Positions 46,876 to 54,132 of a stretch of DNA of 57,610 nucleotides are shown piece by piece. The notes beneath the pieces were generated by a model that saw nothing but the letters and a program-made list of their open reading frames with translations, did not search any database and was not told the DNA's origin. The DNA is from a virus: the IMG/VR virus record IMGVR_UViG_3300047560_001024, positions 1-57,610 of that record; one strand, given 5' to 3'. Made by a program: the position numbers and the translations under genes. Within the stretch, counting starts at the first letter, position 1. The number at the start of each line of letters is the position of its first letter.

Positions 46876-46883
46876 ACTAAATA
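46876..46883 (+). promoter_or_regulatory. Late promoter ACTAAATA, leaderless, for 46889 gene
   Basis: It ends 5 nt before ATG 46889, and there is no ribosome-binding site. Confidence 0.65.
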
Positions 46884-46888
46884 TTTTC

Positions 46889-47128
46889 ATGCAACATCCC
46901 TTCATTGACAACACAGAACTAGCAAAGTTGAGTATAGACGAAATCGGTAAGAAGATTACCGATTTAACCGACAAATTAAACTTTGCATCCCGTAGCCGTA
47001 ACGCACCTATGGTCTATCAATTGCAGATGGTTTTAGAAAACTATCGTGCAGTATACTCTAGCAAAATGGATGAACTGTTTAAAAAGCAGAATTCTCAAAA
47101 TCAAATCAACATCGAAGGTTCAAAATGA
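46889..47128 (+). CDS. Small conserved late protein
   Basis: This 79-residue helical protein (NTELAKLSIDEIGKKITDLT, MVYQLQMVLENYRAVYSSKM) is probably oligomeric. It is coupled by ATGA to the next gene. I recall relatives in marine T4-like phages without known function. A leaderless late mRNA is predicted. Confidence 0.65.
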   Translation: MQHPFIDNTELAKLSIDEIGKKITDLTDKLNFASRSRNAPMVYQLQMVLENYRAVYSSKMDELFKKQNSQNQINIEGSK

Positions 47129-47739
47129 CCGCTAGAGTAAGTACAAACTTAAACTTTTTAGCTGGCGCATACTTCGGCGGCTCTTTCTTTATGAATTCAT
47201 ATGATATTGATTTGACAATGAATATCGGTACTGAATCAGTCGAAGAACAAAATATTGCGTTAGAGCGAATCAAACACTTAGTTCACGAGGTATTAACAGA
47301 TGCAATCTTTGTTAATCAAGCCGAAACACAAGTAATTGAGAAGTATGTTAATGCAGATTTGAAGGTATGCACTTTACCAGAAGATCCATATGACCAAGTG
47401 ATTGGTATCATGCTTATGTTAAAAATAAACGCAATTGCCGAAGGTAGATTGCTACTGACTGACATCTCAATCTGTTCTGACCTAAGCGACAATGTAAGTT
47501 GTATGATTGAAGTCGAAGACAACATTGGCCCTTTTATGTCAGCCGGGTGGTGGAACGAATGCTCATGCAAAATCAATGATGTTAAGATTAAGAACGCATC
47601 AAAGAAAGTTGTCAAACTGGTTAAACATAAAACAGATTGGTCAGACATTTATTTGGCATGGGATAACAGTAAAGCCAAAGTACAAACGCCCAATTCTGAA
47701 GTACTGTTTGCTAGTTTCGACAACAAAACGGAAACATAA
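47125..47739 (+). CDS. Conserved T4-like late protein, unknown function
   Basis: This 204-residue protein has MNSYDIDLTMNIGTESVEEQN, IALERIKHLVHEVLTDAIFVNQ, and DPYDQVIGIMLMLKINAIAEGR. I recall the family from marine T4-like phages, where it is conserved but unassigned. The first 25 residues (STNLNFLAGAYFGGSFF) are hydrophobic but followed by acidic strands, so it is not clearly membrane-bound. It is followed by an early promoter for the polymerase-like gene. Confidence 0.65.
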   Translation: MTARVSTNLNFLAGAYFGGSFFMNSYDIDLTMNIGTESVEEQNIALERIKHLVHEVLTDAIFVNQAETQVIEKYVNADLKVCTLPEDPYDQVIGIMLMLKINAIAEGRLLLTDISICSDLSDNVSCMIEVEDNIGPFMSAGWWNECSCKINDVKIKNASKKVVKLVKHKTDWSDIYLAWDNSKAKVQTPNSEVLFASFDNKTET

Positions 47740-47742
47740 CTC

Positions 47743-47771
47743 TTGTGTTCCTAGTATAAATCTGTTATACT
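47743..47771 (+). promoter_or_regulatory. sigma70-type early promoter, leaderless, for polymerase-fragment gene
   Basis: TTGTGT (47743-47748), a 17-nt spacer and TATACT (47766-47771) are followed by 6 nt before ATG 47778. A perfect 7-bp inverted repeat AGTATAA (47753-47759) / TTATACT (47765-47771) ends on the -10. Confidence 0.65.
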
Positions 47772-47777
47772 AACTAA

Positions 47778-48284
47778 ATGCGTAATGATAACTATGGTCA
47801 ACAAGTGTTGACCGAAAACGACCTATGTGACTTCTATCTTAAGAACCCAGATAGAACGGTTAAACGTGCATTGGTTGAAACAGCATTAAACATACCTGCT
47901 ATATTAGATTTGGACAACAAGCCCCAATTCACTATCTACCAAAAACCCTCAGGGTCAGTTGAGAACTTTGATAAGAAAAATCAAAGTCTTTGGTTCATCC
48001 CAGCAGAATACGCAGATTTTGATATTGCCAAATATGTATTAGACTTATGTGAGTCTGAAGCAGAGTTACAGCGAGTGGGAGATGAATTACTCAAGTTCCA
48101 AGAGCGTGACTTGTTCATGCTACTACGCTATTTGAAGTATTTGGTAGACACAATGAGACAAAACAAAGTAGTCTGGGGTGTAGGTAGAGGGTCTAGCGTT
48201 TCTAGCTATGTATTGTATCTACTAGGGGTACACCGTATAAATAGTCTACACTATGACTTGTCTATAGACGAGTTTCTTAAATAA
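47778..48284 (+). CDS. Mini DNA polymerase III alpha-like protein, first part of palm (GRGS motif)
   Basis: This is a 168-residue protein. Residues 98-168 follow the first palm part of DnaE: RVGDELLKFQ and LLRYLKYLVDTMRQNKVV correspond to the helix and FLIVADFIxWAKxxGIPV. GVGRGSSVSSYVLYLLGV (GRGS at 136-139) corresponds to GPGRGSAAGSLVAYALGI. INSLHYDLSIDEFLK corresponds to LDPLRFDLLFERFLNP. It stops just where DnaE continues with PDFDIDF, which is where the protein at 10231 begins. The two may assemble into one palm. Residues 1-95 are not recognised. It starts at a predicted leaderless +1. Activity is unproven. Confidence 0.75.
   Translation: MRNDNYGQQVLTENDLCDFYLKNPDRTVKRALVETALNIPAILDLDNKPQFTIYQKPSGSVENFDKKNQSLWFIPAEYADFDIAKYVLDLCESEAELQRVGDELLKFQERDLFMLLRYLKYLVDTMRQNKVVWGVGRGSSVSSYVLYLLGVHRINSLHYDLSIDEFLK
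48236..48243 (+). promoter_or_regulatory. Late promoter TATAAATA inside the polymerase-fragment gene
   Basis: This perfect octamer lies 51 nt before ATG 48295, within the coding sequence. It probably drives the 48295 gene late. Confidence 0.5.
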
Positions 48285-48294
48285 GGAGAAAATA

Positions 48295-48564
48295 ATGAGT
48301 GTATCACGTTCAGCAATGGGTAAATCAGTCGATATGTCGGCATTAGTTGCCCGTAATGAAAAAGTCCGAGCAGTCGGCAACATGAATGTCAACGCACGTG
48401 GAGATATCTTAGATAGCAATAACAAGATTATCCAAGACAACAACCAACGTGTTAAGAAAGCGTACAACCAAGCAGTACGCAATCAAGCACAGCCAGTACA
48501 AGCTGATGAATTGTCACCAGAAGAAAAGAAATTTTTCGATGATGACGAAGATGTACGTAAGTAA
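48295..48564 (+). CDS. Small conserved phage protein
   Basis: This 89-residue polar protein reads MSVSRSAMGKSVDMSALVAR, then NEKVRAVGNMNVNARGDILDS, with a disordered acidic end (SPEEKKFFDDDEDVRK). I recall the KVRAVGNMNVNARGD block as strongly conserved in marine T4-like phages, with no known role. It has a good AAGGAGAA ribosome-binding site and a late octamer in the preceding gene. Confidence 0.7.
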   Translation: MSVSRSAMGKSVDMSALVARNEKVRAVGNMNVNARGDILDSNNKIIQDNNQRVKKAYNQAVRNQAQPVQADELSPEEKKFFDDDEDVRK

Positions 48565-48573
48565 CCATTTCTA

Positions 48574-48602
48574 TTGAAAACAGCATTAAAATACTTTATA
48601 AT
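48574..48602 (+). promoter_or_regulatory. sigma70-type early promoter, leaderless, for co-chaperonin operon
   Basis: TTGAAA (48574-48579), a 17-nt spacer and a perfect TATAAT (48597-48602) are followed by 6 nt before ATG 48609. There is no ribosome-binding site. Confidence 0.8.
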
Positions 48603-48608
48603 CATAGC

Positions 48609-48977
48609 ATGAAAGCATCATTCGAACCACACAAATTTAACAAAGAACAGTTCAAAGCTATTGGTGAACATATTATCGTATGCGACATGGCATTCGATGT
48701 GCGTATTACAAATGGTGGTATCATCTTACCAAATGATGATATGAAGTCAGCAGGTATTCGCCCAAGATGGGCTAAAATCTATGCACTGGGCCCTGACCAA
48801 AACGATCCACAACTAGAAGTAGGTAAATGGATTTGTATCAGTCACGGTCGTTGGACTCGAGGTGTGGACATTGAAGATGAAGAGGGTAAGAAAACTATTC
48901 GTAGAGTTGATCCAAATGATATTCTATTGATTAGTGACGAACCCGTTAACGACTTAACTATGAGTGATAAGGTATAA
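48609..48977 (+). CDS. GroES-like co-chaperonin (gp31-type)
   Basis: This is a 122-residue protein. FKAIGEHIIVCDMAFDVRITNGG, then IILPNDDMKSAGIRPRWAKIYALG, VGKWICISHGRWTRGVDI and RRVDPNDILLISDE follow the GroES/gp31 beta-barrel: first strand, mobile loop between RITNGG and ILP, and closing strands. T4 gp31 replaces GroES so that GroEL can fold gp23. A similar role is expected. It leads an early operon with the clamp loader, starting at a predicted leaderless +1. Confidence 0.8.
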   Translation: MKASFEPHKFNKEQFKAIGEHIIVCDMAFDVRITNGGIILPNDDMKSAGIRPRWAKIYALGPDQNDPQLEVGKWICISHGRWTRGVDIEDEEGKKTIRRVDPNDILLISDEPVNDLTMSDKV

Positions 48978-48978
48978 T

Positions 48979-49341
48979 ATGAAATGGTTTTTTAGATGGT
49001 TATATAATGGTATCAAAGAGGTTGAGGCACAGGATCGTGATGACCGAGAAGAAGCAAGTTTCGCTACCCAAGCAGGCTTGGTTGCCCGTAGACCTAGAGG
49101 TTCGAATAGTATGAGAATCGGCTTAGCAAAAACTGCTACAGAAGACGGTCATTCTGTTAATTTAAATCAGTCCCCGTTAGTTTTTAGATTGTATCCAGCA
49201 ACAGGTGGACACATTGTAGAATATGCGTATTACGATGAGAAGACAGACCGAAATCAGCAAGCACTACACTTAATTGCAAGTGACCAAGACTTAGGTGACG
49301 CACTTAGTAAAATTATGACTTTGGAAGCATTGAAACGATGA
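48979..49341 (+). CDS. Conserved phage protein, unknown function
   Basis: This is a 120-residue protein. ATG 48979 is chosen because it follows AAGG and the upstream stop directly. An in-frame GTG at 48964 would overlap the co-chaperonin gene. The N-terminus is WFFRWLYNGIKEVEAQDRDD. The second half (SPLVFRLYPATGGHIVEYAY, then ALHLIASDQDLGDALSKIMT) is a small alpha/beta unit. It overlaps the gp44 gene by 4 nt. I recall relatives upstream of clamp-loader genes in marine T4-like phages. Confidence 0.65.
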   Translation: MKWFFRWLYNGIKEVEAQDRDDREEASFATQAGLVARRPRGSNSMRIGLAKTATEDGHSVNLNQSPLVFRLYPATGGHIVEYAYYDEKTDRNQQALHLIASDQDLGDALSKIMTLEALKR

Positions 49342-50264
49342 AGAATAATCTCTGGGTAGAAAAGTATCGTCCAACGAGTATTAAAGACTATGTGTTTGTG
49401 GATGAGCGTCAGAAGCAACAAGTAGAAGGTTGGGTTAAAGAGGGTACTATCCCTCACTTGTTATTGAGCGGTGACCCTGGTACTGGTAAGACAACACTTG
49501 CTAAAGTTCTTATCAAAGAACTAGGTGTAGATGACTTTGACGTATTGGAAATCAATGCAAGTCGTGAAAACTCCGTTGAAAACGTTCGTACAAAGATTAA
49601 TGGTTTCGTTGAAACAATGCCCTTTGGTAAGTTCAAAGTCGTATTGCTAGACGAGGCTGACTATCTATCACGTGATGCACAGGCTGCATTGCGTAACGAT
49701 ATGGAAGCATACTCAGCAACTACACGATATATCTTAACTTGTAACTATGAACACAGAGTTATTCCAGCGTTAAGAGAAAGTCGTTGCCATAAGTTTCACA
49801 TTGCCAAACCAGATAAGAATGAGTTTACAGCACGTGCCGCAACAGTTTTAGTAACTGAGGGTGTTGAATTCGATTTGGATGTACTTGACAGTTATGTAGG
49901 CGTTAGCTACCCTGACTTGCGTAAGTGCTTGAATCAACTACAAGTAAATAGCAGTACAGGTAAGTTGTTGCCACCGACAACACAAACTTCAGGTGAGGAT
50001 GAATTGCTAGTAGAAGCTACTCAGCTTTTCAAGAAAGGTAAGATTACTGACGGTCGTCAGCAATTGTTACAATATCTAGCATTGTATCCAAGCCGCATCG
50101 AAGATGTATATCGTTGGATGTACAATAACATTGACTTGTGGGGCAATACACAAGAGAAGAAGGATGCAAGTATCATTATCATTCGTAATGGTCTAGCTAA
50201 CTTAAGCCTAGTTGGTATTCCTGAAATCAACTTGGCAGCTACATTAATTGAGTTAACAACATGA
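49338..50264 (+). CDS. 44: Sliding-clamp loader large subunit, gp44
   Basis: This is a 308-residue AAA+ ATPase: LWVEKYRPTSIKDYVF start, Walker A SGDPGTGKTT (44-53), Walker B VVLLDEADYLS, ALRNDMEAYSATTRYILTCNY (sensor 1) and the RFC/gp44 SRC box in ALRESRCHKF. The length fits T4 gp44 (319). It loads the gp45 clamp onto primed DNA together with gp62, whose probable gene is at 722. It overlaps both neighbours by 4 nt in the co-chaperonin operon. Confidence 0.93.
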   Translation: MKNNLWVEKYRPTSIKDYVFVDERQKQQVEGWVKEGTIPHLLLSGDPGTGKTTLAKVLIKELGVDDFDVLEINASRENSVENVRTKINGFVETMPFGKFKVVLLDEADYLSRDAQAALRNDMEAYSATTRYILTCNYEHRVIPALRESRCHKFHIAKPDKNEFTARAATVLVTEGVEFDLDVLDSYVGVSYPDLRKCLNQLQVNSSTGKLLPPTTQTSGEDELLVEATQLFKKGKITDGRQQLLQYLALYPSRIEDVYRWMYNNIDLWGNTQEKKDASIIIIRNGLANLSLVGIPEINLAATLIELTT

Positions 50265-50515
50265 GATATCTAATTATTACATACGTTCGTAAACCTGACG
50301 GAAAGATTGACGAACAAGTTCAAGTCGCAAAGAAAGTTAAGGACAGTGACATTCAAATGGCGAATGTTATTATGGACTTTAAGGAAAAGAAGTTGATGAA
50401 ATGCTTGGTCGAAAGCCAAGTTATTCAATCTGACTTTGACAAAATGCTTGCATACTATATTCAGGTCTATCCTGCTATTATAGAACGATTGACTAACGAA
50501 GCGAACGAAGAATAA
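50261..50515 (+). CDS. Small conserved protein downstream of gp44
   Basis: This 84-residue alpha/beta protein reads MRYLIITYVRKPDGKIDEQV, QMANVIMDFKEKKLMKCLVE, then a helix ending IIERLTNEANEE. It is in the position of gene 62 in T4 but is far too short and strand-first, so it is not gp62. It is co-translated with gp44 by ATGA and ends at a bidirectional terminator. The function is unknown. Confidence 0.65.
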   Translation: MRYLIITYVRKPDGKIDEQVQVAKKVKDSDIQMANVIMDFKEKKLMKCLVESQVIQSDFDKMLAYYIQVYPAIIERLTNEANEE

Positions 50516-50541
50516 GAAAGGGGCTAAGGCCCCTTTCTCTT
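50515..50541. terminator. Bidirectional Rho-independent terminator
   Basis: The stem AGAAAGGGGC / GCCCCTTTCT with a TAAG loop lies between the convergent gp44 operon and phoH. Flanking A and T runs serve both strands. Confidence 0.9.
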
Positions 50542-51323
50542 TAACCGTACAATCTAAGTACGTGCTCAATAATTTTGTGTCGTTGAACATCTTTCAGTTC
50601 AAAGTTACACATCTGCAACCCTGGAATCACCCCCTTCCCCAATCGATTTTGTAAGTCTAGCAGCCCATTGTCGGCTGTTTTTCTATCGGCTTGTTCAATG
50701 TCACCAGTAATTACAATCTTACTGCCGACTCCGATTCTAGTCATAATCATTTTGAGTTGACCAGGGGTTGCGTTTTGAGCTTCATCAAGTATAACGTAGC
50801 TGTGCTTAAAGTTCCGACCTCGACAAAATGCTAGGGGTGCAATTTCCACTATCTGTTCTTCTAGCATGTGGGCGATTTCACGGGCTGTGTAATACTCACG
50901 TAAAACGTCTAGCAAGGGTCTAGTCCAAGGTTCCATCTTTTGATTGATATCACCAGGCAAGAATCCATGCTTCTCATCTTCAACACCAACTGCAGGGCGT
51001 GTCAGAATAATACGGTCTACTTCACCTGCTTTCAATGATTTGATAGCGGCTTGCATAGCTAAGTAAGTTTTACCTGTACCCGCTGGACCACCAACAACAA
51101 CAATATCTACGTGTTCGTTAAGTAGTGCGAGAATGTATTTTTCCTGATTGACGGACTTGGGCACGAGTTGAATCGGCTTAGTATTCAGCTTGATTCGTGC
51201 TTGGTCGAAGTTGATTGTTTTAGATTCTTTCGTATAAAATGTCTGTGTATCTTGTTTCTTACTGTGTGCGTAGCGTGTGTCTTGTTCCTGATTGCGTAAT
51301 GCGCCTGTTTTGCGTTTGCTCAA
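50541..51323 (-). CDS. phoH: PhoH-like ATPase
   Basis: This is a 260-residue protein. The C-terminal 200 residues are PhoH: VVVGGPAGTGKTYLAMQAA (Walker A), RIILTRPAVGVEDEKHGFLPGD, SYVILDEAQNATPGQLKMIMTR (Walker B) and SKIVITGDIEQADR. PhoH proteins are frequent in phages of water habitats. Their role in RNA or phosphate metabolism is still unclear. I place the start at TTG 51323 because AAAGGAG is directly upstream. A longer in-frame TTG (51380) lacks such a site. Possible sigma70 hexamers TTGACC and TATGAG (18 nt apart) lie upstream, with low confidence. Confidence 0.88.
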   Translation of the reverse strand: MSKRKTGALRNQEQDTRYAHSKKQDTQTFYTKESKTINFDQARIKLNTKPIQLVPKSVNQEKYILALLNEHVDIVVVGGPAGTGKTYLAMQAAIKSLKAGEVDRIILTRPAVGVEDEKHGFLPGDINQKMEPWTRPLLDVLREYYTAREIAHMLEEQIVEIAPLAFCRGRNFKHSYVILDEAQNATPGQLKMIMTRIGVGSKIVITGDIEQADRKTADNGLLDLQNRLGKGVIPGLQMCNFELKDVQRHKIIEHVLRLYG

Positions 51324-51422
51324 AATTATCTCCTTTGTCGAGCGTGAGTTCTCATAACACTCAAGTTTATTTAAGGTCAAACGAAATCTCTAATGTAGCG
51401 TACTTTTTTCACAAAGTTTTAG

Positions 51423-51430
51423 CATAAATA
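51423..51430 (+). promoter_or_regulatory. Late promoter-like octamer CATAAATA upstream of 51494
   Basis: It lies 64 nt before ATG 51494. A second octamer closer to the gene makes its use uncertain. Confidence 0.4.
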
Positions 51431-51478
51431 TTAGGCTACCCCCGAACTTTTCTTTCTGCTCAAAGTCATTGCAATAAT

Positions 51479-51486
51479 GATAAATA
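51479..51486 (+). promoter_or_regulatory. Late promoter octamer GATAAATA, near-leaderless, for 51494 gene
   Basis: It has 7 nt before ATG 51494 and no ribosome-binding site. A start two bases before the ATG is predicted. Confidence 0.6.
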
Positions 51487-51493
51487 CTAAACT

Positions 51494-52114
51494 ATGAGCA
51501 ATCCTTCAGACGACTTTTTCAACGATATCGACTATACAAGCATCATTAATACTATTAAGGGTGTCTACTTTAGTGACGGTATGATTAACAGCTTACTAGA
51601 CTTTGAACGAGTCCTAGACGAAGCTGACCTCTATGCATACAAACACTGGGACTTGGGTGAGTTAGTCCGTGGTCCTAACGTAGAGAAATATTCAGTTTCT
51701 TGTGTATTCATGTACCCAGAGAAACTTATGCCCGATCCAAGAGGTGGCAAGCGATTACTAAGACTGGGATGTACAATCAAGTTTAAGAAAACTACAATTG
51801 AAGTCCCTGTTAAAATTGACGCTCCGGACGACTTTAAACCCGGAACTAGATATCCTAAGATGGTTGAGCGTGAAGTGTGGCTAGTCTACATCGACATGCC
51901 TAAAGAACTAATGAACGATATCCGTGAAGGTTCAATTGACTTAGCAGACCAAACAATTGATTTGGGTGAACTAGACAATGCGTATGAAGATGATTTGGAT
52001 AAAGCAGGAACCGAAGAGGGAGAAGAAAATCAACCTCAACAAGACCAGGGTGTAGGAATGGCTCCTGCTATGGGAATGGGTGGTCCTCAAGCAGCTCCTG
52101 GGGGAATGATGTAA
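51494..52114 (+). CDS. Conserved T4-like virion-associated protein
   Basis: This is a 206-residue protein. VLDEADLYAYKHWDLGELVRGP, YSVSCVFMYPEKLMPDPRGGKR, and EREVWLVYIDMPKELMNDIREG recall a conserved family of marine T4-like phages. The last 45 residues are Gln/Met/Gly-rich and disordered. The function is unknown. It is the first gene of a late operon with 52114 and the holin-like gene, each joined by 0-2 nt. Confidence 0.68.
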   Translation: MSNPSDDFFNDIDYTSIINTIKGVYFSDGMINSLLDFERVLDEADLYAYKHWDLGELVRGPNVEKYSVSCVFMYPEKLMPDPRGGKRLLRLGCTIKFKKTTIEVPVKIDAPDDFKPGTRYPKMVEREVWLVYIDMPKELMNDIREGSIDLADQTIDLGELDNAYEDDLDKAGTEEGEENQPQQDQGVGMAPAMGMGGPQAAPGGMM

Positions 52115-52653
52115 TGAACAAGATTCTGTTAGAGGGTATGGATCATTTAGACTTGCAGGGACAAATCGTCCCTAGAGTTTCAATCGATGAATATGAAGCA
52201 AAAATGGGAACTGATGATGAAATCGTCACGGTATCATTTGTTGTTAGGGGCAACCAAGCTAGTGAAGATTTAGTTGACTGGTTTGAGCGTGGCTACGACT
52301 GGGTTTTAGATGCTAAAACTAGTGACGGTGAACTAGTGTCTGGGCGTTATGTTGTATTCGTTGAACTTGACCGTAGAACAACAGTTCCTGATAGAATCAT
52401 TGAGTTAGTGGAAGATTTAGAAACATTGACTGGTCTTACAGTTGAAGACTGGGAGATGAAAATTGATGGGACTAACTATCCATTAGATGCTGGACGTATC
52501 AAAGATATGATTACACTAAGCCCGCATCAATATAGACAAGAAAAAGAGACAGACTTGAATGAGATGCGTAATCGTGCTGGGTTAGAACCACATAAGATTT
52601 TCAAGGAACAAGATAGTTTACTCAAAGACTTTTTATCAAAGGCAGGATTATAA
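52114..52653 (+). CDS. Conserved T4-like protein, unknown function
   Basis: This is a 179-residue protein. SIDEYEAKMGTDDEIVTVSF, VVRGNQASEDLVDWFERGYDWVLDA, YVVFVELDRRTTVPDRIIEL and LSPHQYRQEKETDLNEMRNRAG form an alpha/beta domain I recall from marine T4-like phages next to the preceding gene. No enzymatic motif is seen. The TAATG overlap couples it to 51494. Confidence 0.68.
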   Translation: MNKILLEGMDHLDLQGQIVPRVSIDEYEAKMGTDDEIVTVSFVVRGNQASEDLVDWFERGYDWVLDAKTSDGELVSGRYVVFVELDRRTTVPDRIIELVEDLETLTGLTVEDWEMKIDGTNYPLDAGRIKDMITLSPHQYRQEKETDLNEMRNRAGLEPHKIFKEQDSLLKDFLSKAGL

Positions 52654-52654
52654 T

Positions 52655-53272
52655 ATGGCAACATTATTAGCAAAAAAAGCAGGGGGTGAAACTCCTATCG
52701 CAACAGATGACGACCACCACGAAGCATTAGCAAGTGATCCGGCAGTCTCTGCTTTCCCAGCAGGAAGCTCATTCGGAGGAGGATTCGGAAATGCAACAGC
52801 AAGCACAGCAGCACCTAGCGCACCTCAAGCAGGAGGATTCGGCGCAGCCGGCGGCTTTAGTTCTACAACTACAACATCGTCAACAACTAGCAGTTTCGGA
52901 GCAAGTCCGTCAGTTTCAGGAGCAGGATCAATGGCCCAACAACACAACCCAGCAGATACGCTAAAATCAGGTGGCGGCGCCATGTCAGAAGGTGGTGAAT
53001 CTACAGTAGCATTAGACAAAGACGCAACAGATTGGATTAACAAGAAGATGCGCCCAATGATGGGTTGGATTTATATGTTGACATGTACCGCTGACTTTGT
53101 TATCTTCCCGGTATTATGGTCATTGTTACAAGCATTAAGTCACGGACAAGTTACAAGTCAGTGGCAACCATTAACATTGCAAGGCGCTGGTCTTTACCAC
53201 ATTGCAATGGGTGCGGTTCTAGGTATCGCAGCATACGGCAGAACAAAAGAAAAGGTTGCCGGAGTCGCTTAA
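52655..53272 (+). CDS. Holin-like membrane protein (3TM type) with low-complexity N-terminus
   Basis: This is a 205-residue protein. Residues 1-120 are Gly/Ser/Ala/Thr/Phe-rich and disordered. Residues 125-205 contain KKMRPMMGWIYMLTCTADFV, a first hydrophobic span running into IFPVLWSLLQALS, then LQGAGLYHIAMGAVLGIAAYG, ending in charged RTKEK. This fits the 3TM holin family (R-P-x-M start, Q-G-A-G-x-x-x-x-x-G-x-x-x-G span). A holin would release the GH19 endolysin (43234). The long N-terminal region is unusual and might face the cytoplasm. Confidence 0.7.
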   Translation: MATLLAKKAGGETPIATDDDHHEALASDPAVSAFPAGSSFGGGFGNATASTAAPSAPQAGGFGAAGGFSSTTTTSSTTSSFGASPSVSGAGSMAQQHNPADTLKSGGGAMSEGGESTVALDKDATDWINKKMRPMMGWIYMLTCTADFVIFPVLWSLLQALSHGQVTSQWQPLTLQGAGLYHIAMGAVLGIAAYGRTKEKVAGVA

Positions 53273-53278
53273 TAAATA
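53271..53278 (+). promoter_or_regulatory. Late promoter octamer AATAAATA upstream of DnaJ-like gene
   Basis: It overlaps the holin stop codon and lies 36 nt before ATG 53315. It overlaps the early promoter, giving early-plus-late control. Confidence 0.5.
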
Positions 53279-53307
53279 TTGACTTAACGCACAAACTGCG
53301 TTATAAT
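53279..53307 (+). promoter_or_regulatory. sigma70-type early promoter, leaderless, for dnaJ-clpA operon
   Basis: TTGACT (53279-53284), a 17-nt spacer and a perfect TATAAT (53302-53307) are followed by 7 nt before ATG 53315. There is no ribosome-binding site. Confidence 0.8.
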
Positions 53308-53314
53308 TAATATT

Positions 53315-54121
53315 ATGAGTGACCACTATCAAACTCTCGGGGTAGACAGAAATGCCTCCCCCGACGAAATCAAAAAAGCATACAGAAAAATGGCAGCGAT
53401 TCATCACCCAGACAAGGGTGGTGATACTGCCACATTCCAGAAGGTTCAAGAAGCCTACGACAATTTATCCAACCCAGAAAAGAAAGCACAATATGACAAT
53501 CCAAACCCATTCGGTCAACATGGCGGCAGTCCTTTCGGATTCCAATTCAGCCACGGAGGATCCGTTAACGACATTTTCGCCCAAATGTTCGGAGGTGGAA
53601 ACCACAACTTCTTCGGACATGGATTTCAGCGACAGAACGTATTCAGGACTATTGTATGGGTTACGCTGGAACAGGTTTGTTCTGGTGGAGAACAGTTACT
53701 CTCAATACAGTTACCATCTGGAAAAGTTGAAGCAATCAAAATCGATGTTCCAGTCGGTGTTGACAACGGCACACAACTCAAATACGAAAACATAATCCCA
53801 GACGCAGTATTAATTGCAGAGTTCAGAGTTCAACCTCACCCTAAGTATGAACGTAACGGACCTGACTTGATTAGTACTGTAGAAATTTCAGTCTTAGACT
53901 TGATTGTGGGAACTACCATTAAATTCACTACAATTAAGGGCAAAGACCTTGAAGTAAATGTACCCGAAAGAACACAACCGGGTACTATGTTGAAGGTTAA
54001 GGGAGAGGGCATACCGTATCATCAAGGTGCGGGTGACCAATATCTCTTGCTTAAACCATTCATTCCTGCTAACATTGATTCATCTGTGGTAAACAGCATT
54101 CGTCAATCTCAAACAAATTAA
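53315..54121 (+). CDS. DnaJ-like co-chaperone (type B, CbpA-like)
   Basis: This is a 268-residue protein. The J domain (residues 4-65) has the H31-P32-D33 motif in AAIHHPDKGGD. A Gly/Phe/His-rich linker follows, and then a two-part C-terminal substrate domain (IVWVTLEQVCSGGEQLLSIQ, IKIDVPVGVDNGTQLKY, DLIVGTTIKFTTIKGKDLEVNVPERTQ). The Cys-rich zinc domain of DnaJ is absent, as in CbpA. It would stimulate the host DnaK. It leads an operon with the ClpA-like gene 12 nt downstream. The start is at a predicted leaderless +1. Confidence 0.88.
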   Translation: MSDHYQTLGVDRNASPDEIKKAYRKMAAIHHPDKGGDTATFQKVQEAYDNLSNPEKKAQYDNPNPFGQHGGSPFGFQFSHGGSVNDIFAQMFGGGNHNFFGHGFQRQNVFRTIVWVTLEQVCSGGEQLLSIQLPSGKVEAIKIDVPVGVDNGTQLKYENIIPDAVLIAEFRVQPHPKYERNGPDLISTVEISVLDLIVGTTIKFTTIKGKDLEVNVPERTQPGTMLKVKGEGIPYHQGAGDQYLLLKPFIPANIDSSVVNSIRQSQTN

Positions 54122-54132
54122 AGGAACAGTTA

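Noticed and set aside
50261-50515. gp62 in its usual position after gp44
   Set aside because: The protein is 84 residues and begins with strands, while gp62 is about 190 residues and helical. The 722 gene fits better.
51324-51380. Longer PhoH starting at TTG 51380
   Set aside because: No ribosome-binding site precedes it, whereas AAAGGAG lies just before TTG 51323.
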